A stretch of DNA of 8,361 nt from Candidatus Cloacimonadota bacterium (lineage in GTDB: Bacteria > Cloacimonadota > Cloacimonadia > Cloacimonadales > Cloacimonadaceae): contig JAEWNJ010000047.1 in assembly GCA_023392795.1 (NCBI GenBank), forward strand, positions 1 through 8,361, in the 5' to 3' direction. Below the pieces are notes generated by a model that searched no databases, was not told where the DNA came from, and was given only the letters and a program-made list of their open reading frames with translations. Shown here piece after piece: positions 1 to 6,548 of the stretch (positions are counted from its first letter, which is position 1; every line of letters starts with the position of its first letter). Both the position numbers and the translations under genes were made by a program.

Positions 1-345
1 TCTGATGCTCTGCAGATTCCCTCCGCGGACATCTATGGCGTTGCCACGTTTTACTCCATGTTCAAACTCAAAGCACAGGGCAAGCATATCATTCGTGTCT
101 GCAAGGGCACAGCCTGCCATGTGTCCGACGCTGACGGCATCAAGGAAGCTCTGAGGACTGAGCTTGGCCTTGGCGACGATGAAGACACCACTTCCGATAT
201 GAAGTTCACACTGATGGAAGTGGCATGTTTGGGCTGCTGTTCGCTGGCTCCGGTGATCATGGTGGACGATACCACTTATGGCACACTAACTCCCGAATCC
301 ATCAAAGGGATTTTGGAACGTTATGCCTCAGGGGAGGAATCATGA
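1..345 (+). CDS. nuoE: NuoE/HydC-type [2Fe-2S] subunit, C-terminal part (5' end outside window)
   Basis: This is the 3' part (114 codons) of a thioredoxin-fold [2Fe-2S] protein of the NuoE/HydC family, the small subunit that works with the FMN-carrying NuoF/HydB protein in NADH-linked oxidoreductases. The reading frame is open from base 1. It begins with the family signature ending GVATFYSMF at visible residues 13-21, so the N-terminal helical part lies upstream of the window. The four cluster ligands are present as CKGTAC (visible residues 34 and 39) and CLGCC (76 and 80); C79 is an additional cysteine. The stop TGA overlaps the next start in an ATGA arrangement (342-345), implying translational coupling with the NuoF-like gene. 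The ATG at 58 is an internal methionine (visible residue 20), not the start, because conserved family sequence precedes it. Family assignment is secure. Whether to call it nuoE, hydC or hndA depends on the complex, which looks like a soluble non-hydrogenase enzyme here. Confidence 0.93.
   Translation, partial: SDALQIPSADIYGVATFYSMFKLKAQGKHIIRVCKGTACHVSDADGIKEALRTELGLGDDEDTTSDMKFTLMEVACLGCCSLAPVIMVDDTTYGTLTPESIKGILERYASGEES
331..339 (+). promoter_or_regulatory. Ribosome binding site fixing the NuoF/HydB start
   Basis: The purine run GGGGAGGAA lies at the end of the nuoE-like gene, with GGAGG at 333-337, four bases before the ATG at 342. It favours 342 over the in-frame upstream ATG at 225, which would add 39 residues with no family counterpart and overlap nuoE by about 120 bases. 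Confidence 0.75.
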
Positions 346-2108
346 GCACAATCAGAGTAAAAGTAGGTCTGGCAAGCTGTGGCGTAGCCGCCGGAGCGAT
401 GGAAGTTTACCACGTTTTGGCAGATTATGAAAAGACCGGTGCCGATATTGATTTGCAAAAGACCGCCTGCATCGGCATGTGTTTCGAAGAACCTATCGTG
501 GAACTCAGCGGCGGTGAACTGGGAAAACTAAGCCTCGGCAAGGTCGATCCCGCCCAGATCATCGGGCTCGTGGAAGATTATCAGAAAGGCGTGCTCCCAC
601 CTGCAAACATCATCCTGGCAGAGAAACACACCGCGAAGCACAATGAATTGCTGGCGGGGCAATATCGCATCGTGCTGAGAAATTGCGGGGTCATCGATCC
701 CAAATCAATCGAGGATTATGAAGAACATGGCGGGTACACCGCATTGAAGAAAGCCCTATCCATGCAGCCGGCCTCGATCATCGACGAAGTGAAAGCCTCC
801 GGGCTGCGTGGGCGCGGCGGCGCGGGATTTTCCACGGGGCAAAAATGGAGCCTTGCTGCCCGGGAAGAAGCCACCAAGAAATATGTGGTCTGCAACGCCG
901 ATGAGGGCGATCCCGGAGCGTTTATGGACCGCAGCACCCTGGAAGGCGATCCCCACAACGTGATCGAAGGCATGATCATCGGTGCTTACGCGATGGGCGC
1001 GGATGAAGGATACATCTATTGCCGCGCCGAATACCCCATGGCGATCCATCATCTGAAGATCGCCATCGAAGCCGCGGAAAAGAAAGGCTATCTGGGCAAG
1101 AAGATCATGGGGAGCAATTTCTCCTTTGATCTGCACATCAAGGAAGGTGCTGGCGCCTTTGTCTGTGGCGAAGAAACCGCTCTGATGCAATCCATCGAAG
1201 GCAAGCGCGGCATGCCCACCATCCGCCCCCCATATCCCGCTGCCAGCGGACTTTGGGGATGCCCCACCAATATCAACAACGTGGAGACCTGGGCAAATGT
1301 AAGCTGGATCATAAACCATGGAGCTGCCGAATTTCGCAAGATCGGAACCGATAAATCCCCCGGCACCAAGGTCTTTGCCCTGGCTGGAAAGATCGCCGGA
1401 AGCGGATTGATCGAGGTTCCCATGGGTATTCCGCTGAAAGACATCATTTACAAGGTCGGCGGCGGTATGAAGACCGATAAACCCTTCAAAGCAGTACAGA
1501 TGGGAGGTCCATCCGGGGGCTGTATCCCTGCCTCGTTGCTGGATACCATCGTGGATTATGACTCCATCAACGCCACCGGCGCCATCATGGGTTCCGGCGG
1601 TATGGTGGTGATGGATACAGGCACCTGCATGGTGGATGTAGCCAGGTTCTTTCTAAATTTTACCCAAAACGAATCCTGCGGGAAATGCACCTTTTGCCGC
1701 ATCGGAACCAAGCGCATGCTGGAGATCCTTACCCGCATCACCGAAGGCAAAGGCGAAATGGAGGATATCCAGCGGCTGGAAGATCTCTCCACCAATATCA
1801 TCAAAGGTTCGCTGTGTGGCTTGGGTCAGACGGCTCCCAATCCCGTACTGACCACTCTGCGCTATTTCCGGGACGAGTACCTCGCCCACATTCAGGATCA
1901 GCGCTGTCCCGCCGGAGTTTGCACCTCACTACTAAAATACGAGATCATCCCCGACAAGTGCATCGGTTGCACCGCCTGCGCCCGTAAGTGCCCGGTTTCC
2001 TGCATCAGCGGCGCGGTCAAACAAGTTCATGTGATCGATCAGGATAAATGCATCAAATGCGGAGCCTGTTTCAAAGCCTGTAAATTCGATGCCATCAGCA
2101 AAGGATAA
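342..2108 (+). CDS. nuoF: NuoF/HydB-type NADH:acceptor oxidoreductase flavin subunit (FMN, multiple Fe-S)
   Basis: This 588-residue protein is the NAD(H)-binding FMN subunit of a HydB/HndC-like complex, presumably cytoplasmic. Domains in order: a thioredoxin-like [2Fe-2S] domain at about 1-85 (C13, C43, C47); the FMN/NADH domain with GLRGRGGAGF (154-163), NADEGDPGAFMDR (185-197) and GAGAFVCGEE (269-278); an SLBB region; the N3-type [4Fe-4S] motif C446-x2-C449-x2-C452 with C492; a C522-x4-C527 pair; and a C-terminal bacterial-type 2x[4Fe-4S] ferredoxin domain (C540/C543/C546/C550 and C570/C573/C576/C580). The extra N- and C-terminal Fe-S domains are typical of HydB of bifurcating [FeFe]-hydrogenases and related soluble enzymes, rather than of plain complex I NuoF. 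The first Cys of the usual C-x4-C pair is missing, with valine at residue 8. The start at 342 overlaps the nuoE stop and has a strong ribosome binding site. Family assignment is very secure; the exact reaction is inferred from its partner. Confidence 0.95.
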   Translation: MSTIRVKVGLASCGVAAGAMEVYHVLADYEKTGADIDLQKTACIGMCFEEPIVELSGGELGKLSLGKVDPAQIIGLVEDYQKGVLPPANIILAEKHTAKHNELLAGQYRIVLRNCGVIDPKSIEDYEEHGGYTALKKALSMQPASIIDEVKASGLRGRGGAGFSTGQKWSLAAREEATKKYVVCNADEGDPGAFMDRSTLEGDPHNVIEGMIIGAYAMGADEGYIYCRAEYPMAIHHLKIAIEAAEKKGYLGKKIMGSNFSFDLHIKEGAGAFVCGEETALMQSIEGKRGMPTIRPPYPAASGLWGCPTNINNVETWANVSWIINHGAAEFRKIGTDKSPGTKVFALAGKIAGSGLIEVPMGIPLKDIIYKVGGGMKTDKPFKAVQMGGPSGGCIPASLLDTIVDYDSINATGAIMGSGGMVVMDTGTCMVDVARFFLNFTQNESCGKCTFCRIGTKRMLEILTRITEGKGEMEDIQRLEDLSTNIIKGSLCGLGQTAPNPVLTTLRYFRDEYLAHIQDQRCPAGVCTSLLKYEIIPDKCIGCTACARKCPVSCISGAVKQVHVIDQDKCIKCGACFKACKFDAISKG

Positions 2109-2113
2109 CGCCC

Positions 2114-5100
2114 ATGGAAGTAATACTAAACGGAAAAACGATAGAAGCCCCTGAAGATATCACCATCCTGGAACTGGCCACCCGCGAAGGGATCAAGATT
2201 CCCACGCTGTGCCACGACGAAGAGCTGAAACCTTATGGCTCCTGCTGGGTTTGCGCCGTGCAGGTGGAAGGTCGACGCGGATTTGTAACTTCCTGCGGAA
2301 CCAAACTAAGCCCCGGCATGGTGATCCATACCGACAGCGAAGAGATCCATAAGGCCCGCAAGATGGCATTGGAACTGCTGATCAGCAACCACTACGCCGA
2401 TTGCGAAGCTCCCTGCAAGATTGCCTGCCCCGATCACGTGGATATTCAGACCTACGTATCCCTGATCGCCAATGGTAAGTATCACGAAGCAGTAAAGGTG
2501 ATCAAAGACACCCTGCCCATGCCTTTATCCATCGGGCGCGTCTGTCCCGCCTTTTGTGAAGCGGAATGCCGCCGTCAGATCGTGGAAGAACCCATCGCCA
2601 TCCGTCAATTGAAACGCTATGCCGCGGATGAAGATCTGAAGGACTGCTGGCAATATACTCCCGAGCGCAAAGCTGATCAAGGCAAGAAGATTGCCATCAT
2701 CGGCGGTGGACCCAGCGGTCTTACCTGCGGCTACTATCTAAGCTTTGAAGGCTACGACGTAGATCTATTTGAAGCGGAGGAAGCCTGTGGCGGCTGGCTG
2801 CGCTACGGCATCCCGGAATACCGTCTGCCCAAATCAATCCTGGATCAAGAGATCGATCTTATGTGCGCCGGAGGTATGAAGATCCACACCGGCAAGGCCC
2901 TGGGCAAGGATGTGTTCCTGGCTGATCTATCCCGGGATTATGATGCCGTCTACCTGGCTATTGGCGCGCAGAACGCGGTGCCCATGCCTGTACCCGGAAG
3001 CGATCTGCAAGGCTGTTATCTGGGCGTCGATTTTCTGAAAGCCCATGCCAAGGGGCATACTCCCGTCACCGGCAAAAAAGTCGCCATCGTCGGCGGAGGA
3101 AACACCGCAATCGACTGTGCCCGAACCTGTATCCGCCTGGGCGCCGAGGTCAGCATCATCTACCGCCGCACCAAGGACGAAATGCCGGCGGAAAAGTTCG
3201 AGATCGAAGCGGCAGAACACGAAGGCGTAAAGTTTCATTACCTGTCCAATCCTGTTGAATACCTAGGGGAAAACGGCCTGCTGAGAGAAGTGAAGATCGA
3301 AAAGATGAAGCTGGGAGATCCCGATGCCAGCGGACGCCGACGTCCGGAACCCACCGGAGAGTACTTCACCGAAGAGTTTGATTCCATTATCGCCGCCATC
3401 TCGCAAGTGCCGGATATCTCTACCTTTGCCGAAGATAGAAACTGCCTGGAGGGTAAACAGCTCGCGCTTTCGCGCTGGCAAACCGCCATCGTGGATGAAA
3501 ACACCATGTACAGCGGTATGGCAAACGTCTTTGCCGGCGGAGATTTCCAGCGCGGAGCAGCCACAGCCATCGAAGCCATTGCGGATGGACGCAAGGCTGC
3601 TCAGGCCATACAGGCCTACCTCACTAGCGGCAGTCTGCCCGTAGCAAAGTTCATCTTTGATGCCAAGAAGGCTCACAGAGTGCAGGATGTTTCTGCTACA
3701 GAATATGGCATTTACGAGCGCATTGCCCGCGTGAAAATGCCTGAAATCCCCCTTGAAAAAGCTGTGAGTAGCTTTGAGGAAGTGGAACAAGGCTTTTCCG
3801 AACAGGCTGCACGGACTGAGGCCGCCCGCTGCGTGGAATGCGGCTGTCAGGTGAATGAGACCTGTGCCCTGCGCAGTTACTGCAGCGAATACGAGATCGA
3901 GATGGATCGCTTTATGGGCAGCATCTCCAAACATCCCATCGATTATACTCACCCCTTTATCCTGCGCGATGCCAATAAGTGCATCAATTGCGGCCGCTGC
4001 ATCCGAACATGCGCGGAAATACAGGGTGCAAACGTGCTTGGCTTCATTTATCGCGGTTTTGCCGCCTCTGTAGCTCCGGAATTTGGTGAATCTCTAACCG
4101 CTACGGGATGCGTAGCCTGCGGAAAGTGCATCGACGTCTGCCCTGTGGGCGCATTGGTGGAGCGCAATCTACATTACAAACTGAATCCTCGCGCCAAGGA
4201 CAGTATCCGGCAAAACTGCGGACTCTGCGGCGTTGGCTGCGAGATTGTAGCGCAAGTGCAAGCCGGAGAAGTTGCCCGCATCACCACTCCGGATAAAGAC
4301 CCCGGATTCAACGGCAAGAACCTCTGTTTCAAGGGTCGTTTCGGCTGGCAAGCCCATCAGGATAGAATCCAGGCCCCGCTGCTGTTAAACGGCGATCACT
4401 ACCGGGAGATATCCTGGAATGACGCCCTCGAACTGCTGCAAACCCGCATCAAACTTGCGCAGAGCAAGAGCGTGGAGATCAGCCCACACATCACTCTGGA
4501 GGAAATGCTGCTGGCAGATCGCGTGGCCAAGAGCTTTGAATGTCTGCTCAGCACCTCGCGCGATTACCTCAGCTTCAGCGATCTGTATCTGGACCTGAAA
4601 CCCACTCCAGAATCTTATCAGAAGCTCCTGAACGCCCGGGAATACGTGCTGGTGGGAAGCCTGAACCGCACGCTGCTCAGCCTGATTCGTCTGGAGCAGC
4701 GGAAGGGGAAAAAGCTGATCCTGGTTTACTTCCCGGAACGCGAAGCCTTCAGCCGCTTTGCCGATGAGATCTATCCGGATTTGCGGCAGGTAGCTGCCGC
4801 GGAAGGACGCCTCTTTATCTATAACCAAAACCGCATTCCCGAGACCCTGGCAGCCTCCATCTGGAATCTGGCCGGCGCGGATAACGTGATGCACACCACG
4901 GATTACATGAATCACAGCGGATTTTTGGCCATGCATCCCCATCCAGTGAAGTTCTCCGCCGTGGACTTTGCCATCAGTTTTGGCTCGGCACCTGCCGCAA
5001 AAGCAGATTTCAAGGTCGCGGTATGCCCCTATCTGCCCGATGGCAAGGAATGCGATCTCATCCTGCCCGCACCGGGATATCTGGAAATCGAAGGCACTGC

Positions 5101-5395
5101 CATCGGTGATCAGGCCAGGATCTCCCGTTTTGCCAATCCCCTGAAATCCACTGCGTTTAGCGAGTTGACCCGCCTTTTCTACCGTCTGGAATGGATTTCC
5201 CCCGCAACGGCGGATATTCCCTATTGGAATAACTACGCGCAGGATATCATCGAAACTATGAAACATTATCGGACCAGAAGCTTCGAAGCGGTGAACATGG
5301 AGGGGCTAAAAGACCTCCCCACTCCTTCAGACAGCCCCCTGGAATCTATGATGCAGGAGCTTTTTGAGCTGCGCAGGCAAGAAGTGAAGTTCTAA
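2114..5395 (+). CDS. GltD/NuoG fusion: [2Fe-2S] + FAD/NAD(P)H oxidoreductase + ferredoxin + NuoG-like [4Fe-4S] domains
   Basis: This 1093-residue multidomain electron-transfer protein is probably the large subunit of a complex with the two preceding gene products. Domains in order: a NuoG/HydA-type [2Fe-2S] domain (C33, C44, C47, C61); a GltD-type double [4Fe-4S] region (C97, C101, C105; GRVCP with C144, C148, C152); a GltD/NfnB-like flavoprotein with an FAD Rossmann motif GGGPSG (197-202), an NAD(P)H motif GGGNTAID (327-334) followed by YRR (350-352), and the FAD tail motif NVFAGGD (471-477); a Cys-rich linker (C573, C576, C578, C584, C590); a 2x[4Fe-4S] domain (C623/C626/C629/C633 and C666/C669/C672/C676); a molybdopterin-oxidoreductase-type [4Fe-4S] domain (C702, C705, C709, C738); and a short tail (about 747-1093) that keeps only a CDLILPAPGYLEIEGT-like end (980-995). 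No H-cluster motifs and no Sec/Cys molybdenum ligand are seen. The arginine pair after the second Rossmann fold suggests NADPH, by analogy with GltD and NfnB. An AAGGA site overlaps the upstream stop, 8 bases before the ATG. Domain calls are secure; the physiological reaction is inferred. Confidence 0.9.
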   Translation: MEVILNGKTIEAPEDITILELATREGIKIPTLCHDEELKPYGSCWVCAVQVEGRRGFVTSCGTKLSPGMVIHTDSEEIHKARKMALELLISNHYADCEAPCKIACPDHVDIQTYVSLIANGKYHEAVKVIKDTLPMPLSIGRVCPAFCEAECRRQIVEEPIAIRQLKRYAADEDLKDCWQYTPERKADQGKKIAIIGGGPSGLTCGYYLSFEGYDVDLFEAEEACGGWLRYGIPEYRLPKSILDQEIDLMCAGGMKIHTGKALGKDVFLADLSRDYDAVYLAIGAQNAVPMPVPGSDLQGCYLGVDFLKAHAKGHTPVTGKKVAIVGGGNTAIDCARTCIRLGAEVSIIYRRTKDEMPAEKFEIEAAEHEGVKFHYLSNPVEYLGENGLLREVKIEKMKLGDPDASGRRRPEPTGEYFTEEFDSIIAAISQVPDISTFAEDRNCLEGKQLALSRWQTAIVDENTMYSGMANVFAGGDFQRGAATAIEAIADGRKAAQAIQAYLTSGSLPVAKFIFDAKKAHRVQDVSATEYGIYERIARVKMPEIPLEKAVSSFEEVEQGFSEQAARTEAARCVECGCQVNETCALRSYCSEYEIEMDRFMGSISKHPIDYTHPFILRDANKCINCGRCIRTCAEIQGANVLGFIYRGFAASVAPEFGESLTATGCVACGKCIDVCPVGALVERNLHYKLNPRAKDSIRQNCGLCGVGCEIVAQVQAGEVARITTPDKDPGFNGKNLCFKGRFGWQAHQDRIQAPLLLNGDHYREISWNDALELLQTRIKLAQSKSVEISPHITLEEMLLADRVAKSFECLLSTSRDYLSFSDLYLDLKPTPESYQKLLNAREYVLVGSLNRTLLSLIRLEQRKGKKLILVYFPEREAFSRFADEIYPDLRQVAAAEGRLFIYNQNRIPETLAASIWNLAGADNVMHTTDYMNHSGFLAMHPHPVKFSAVDFAISFGSAPAAKADFKVAVCPYLPDGKECDLILPAPGYLEIEGTAIGDQARISRFANPLKSTAFSELTRLFYRLEWISPATADIPYWNNYAQDIIETMKHYRTRSFEAVNMEGLKDLPTPSDSPLESMMQELFELRRQEVKF

Positions 5396-5401
5396 GGAAG
5401 T

Positions 5402-5420
5402 GCCCGGTTTCTCACCGGGC
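5402..5420 (+). terminator. Hairpin after the redox operon, possible terminator
   Basis: A perfect 7-bp inverted repeat, GCCCGGT (5402-5408) and ACCGGGC (5414-5420), encloses a 5-base loop TTCTC. It starts six bases after the stop of the GltD/NuoG fusion and lies between two operons, where a terminator is expected. No T-run follows directly (the next bases are CGCCTACTCC; a TTTT occurs only at 5436-5439), so it may be a weak or Rho-assisted terminator or a 3'-end stabilising hairpin. Confidence 0.5.
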
Positions 5421-5441
5421 CGCCTACTCCAGACATTTTGC

Positions 5442-5468
5442 TTGACATTGCGCTTGCCCTTTTATACT
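5442..5468 (+). promoter_or_regulatory. Sigma70-like promoter of the adenosine-kinase-family/thpR/recA/recX operon
   Basis: A perfect -35 hexamer TTGACA (5442-5447) and a -10-like TATACT (5463-5468, 5 of 6 matches to TATAAT) are separated by 15 bases, two shorter than the usual optimum. Transcription would start near 5474-5477, about 28 bases before the ATG at 5504. It is the only clear promoter in the 108-base gap between operons and sits just after a terminator-like hairpin. I see no inverted repeat resembling a known LexA box (CTGT-N8-ACAG or GAAC-N4-GTTC) around it. Confidence 0.55.
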
Positions 5469-5503
5469 TGGGAAAGAATATTATGAAGAGGTGAGGTAGC
5501 CTG

Positions 5504-5986
5504 ATGGAACTGCAAAACCTGCCATTGGATTTTCCTGAAGATTGCAATATCATACTGGGGCAGAGTCATTTCATCAAGACCGTAGAGGATCTGTATGAGG
5601 TGATGGTAAACAGCGTTCCCGGGATCAAATTTGGCCTGGCTTTCTGCGAAGCTTCGGGACCCTGTCTGATCCGCAAGGATGGCACTGATAACGAATTGAT
5701 CGAGCTTGCCGTGCAAAACATGCATCGTCTGGCCTGCGGTCACAGCTTTCTGATCATCATGCGAGGCGCCTTTCCCATCAATGTGTTACCCGGGATCAAA
5801 GACTGCCGCGAGGTCGTGAATATCTTTTGTGCCACTGCCAATCCGGTGCAGGTGATCGTAGCCAAAAGCGAGCAGGGATCTGGCATTTTGGGAGTGATCG
5901 ACGGTTCCTCACCCAAAGGAACTGAGCTGGATACCGACATCACCCATCGCAAAAAGTTCCTCATGGACATCGGTTACAAGCGCTGA
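5504..5986 (+). CDS. Adenosine-specific kinase family protein (PF04008/DUF355 type)
   Basis: This 160-residue protein matches, by recognition, the small conserved family annotated 'adenosine-specific kinase', known from archaea and scattered anaerobic bacteria. Family landmarks are GQSHFIKTVEDLYE (19-32), SVPGIKFGLAFCEASG (37-52), GHSF (79-82), PINVLPGIKDC (91-101), FCATANPVQVIVA (108-120) and GVIDG (130-134), ending in IGYKR. The length is normal for the family and no signal peptide or membrane segment is seen, so it is presumably cytoplasmic. The family is thought to bind adenosine or related nucleotides; its biological role is poorly established, so the kinase name should be treated as provisional. 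The start at 5504 is supported by the purine-rich GAAGAGGTGAGG (5485-5496), seven bases upstream. It is first in an operon with thpR, recA and recX, and its stop overlaps the thpR start by one base (TGATG), suggesting coupled translation. Confidence 0.85.
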   Translation: MELQNLPLDFPEDCNIILGQSHFIKTVEDLYEVMVNSVPGIKFGLAFCEASGPCLIRKDGTDNELIELAVQNMHRLACGHSFLIIMRGAFPINVLPGIKDCREVVNIFCATANPVQVIVAKSEQGSGILGVIDGSSPKGTELDTDITHRKKFLMDIGYKR

Positions 5987-6537
5987 TGCGTCTGTTTGTC
6001 GCCTTGGAAGTCCCCCACATCCTGAAGGAAGAATTGATCAGGACCTTGGATAGCTTCAAAAAGCTCTCCCCGGGCGGGATTAACTGGGTGACACCGGATA
6101 ATCTGCACCTGACTGTGAACTTCATCGGCGAAGCGCCAGATCATCTCTTGAAAGAGATCCAACAAGCCACCCTTCTGGAAGCGGAAAAGCTGAGTGCTGT
6201 GAAACTGCAGGCAGAGGGTTTTGAGCTCTTTCCCGCCAAGTTTCCCCGGTTGCTCTGGCTCAAACTATCCGGAGAAGACAGCGGTCTGCAAAGCTTTAAC
6301 CGCAATTTATTGAAGGCCCTGCGCTTGCTTGATCTGGATGCTGATACCAAAGCCCTGAAGCTACACATCACTCTGGGCCGGATTAAAGCCCCGCAAAAGC
6401 CCGAGTTTGAACGAGCCGTGCTGGCTCATCCCGTCCCTCATAATCTGCTTAGCTGGGATACCATCTCCCTGTATCGCAGCACCTTAAGGCCACAAGGCCC
6501 CGTCTACAATCAACTACAGCAATATAATTTATCATAA
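5986..6537 (+). CDS. thpR: RNA 2',3'-cyclic phosphodiesterase (ThpR/LigT, 2H phosphoesterase family)
   Basis: This 183-residue 2H-family phosphoesterase is expected to hydrolyse 2',3'-cyclic phosphodiester ends on RNA to 2'-phosphates. Some homologues also show 2'-5' RNA ligase activity in vitro, hence the older name LigT. The two catalytic H-x-T/S-x motifs are both intact: HLTV at 41-44 and HITL at 127-130. The N-terminus MRLFVALEVP and the segment NWVTPDNLHLTVNFIGE (33-49) are typical of the family, as is the length of about 180 residues. No membrane or secretion signal is visible. The start overlaps the stop of the preceding gene (TGATG), and recA begins 11 bases after its stop. ThpR next to recA, often after cinA, is a common bacterial arrangement; here cinA is absent and an adenosine-kinase-family gene takes the upstream place. 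Identity is secure, but the reason for linkage to recA is unknown. Confidence 0.93.
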   Translation: MRLFVALEVPHILKEELIRTLDSFKKLSPGGINWVTPDNLHLTVNFIGEAPDHLLKEIQQATLLEAEKLSAVKLQAEGFELFPAKFPRLLWLKLSGEDSGLQSFNRNLLKALRLLDLDADTKALKLHITLGRIKAPQKPEFERAVLAHPVPHNLLSWDTISLYRSTLRPQGPVYNQLQQYNLS

Positions 6538-6539
6538 AT

Positions 6540-6545
6540 GGAGGT
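6540..6545 (+). promoter_or_regulatory. recA ribosome binding site
   Basis: GGAGGT lies three bases before the recA ATG at 6549, a strong but rather closely spaced site. It supports this start, which also gives the standard RecA N-terminus (LDKNKDAAL...). Confidence 0.7.
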
Positions 6546-6548
6546 AAG

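Noticed and set aside
225..341. In-frame upstream extension of the NuoF/HydB gene to ATG 225
   Set aside because: It would overlap the nuoE-like gene by 120 bases and add residues that do not look like the family, whereas ATG 342 has a strong ribosome binding site and gives the expected thioredoxin-like start.
756..1319. - strand open frame of 187 codons opposite the NuoF-like gene
   Set aside because: Antisense shadow of highly conserved FMN/NADH-binding sequence; no ribosome binding site or family features.
4385..5266. Long - strand open frame of 293 codons opposite the end of the GltD/NuoG fusion
   Set aside because: It lies fully antisense to a protein with clear domain signatures, has no recognisable motif, and reflects codon bias of the + strand gene.
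2114..5395. Third redox gene as the catalytic subunit of an [FeFe]-hydrogenase (HydA)
   Set aside because: The N-terminal [2Fe-2S] and ferredoxin domains are similar, but none of the H-cluster motifs (TSCCPxW, MPCxxKxxE, ExMxCxGGC) occurs in the 1093 residues.
2114..5395. Third redox gene as a formate dehydrogenase alpha subunit
   Set aside because: The [4Fe-4S] domain is of this type, but the following region is too short and lacks a Sec/Cys metal ligand context.
6523..6528. Perfect TATAAT 20 bases before recA, possible internal promoter
   Set aside because: No -35-like hexamer or extended -10 at a suitable distance, and the AT-rich stretch encodes the thpR C-terminus (QYNLS), so a chance match is likely.
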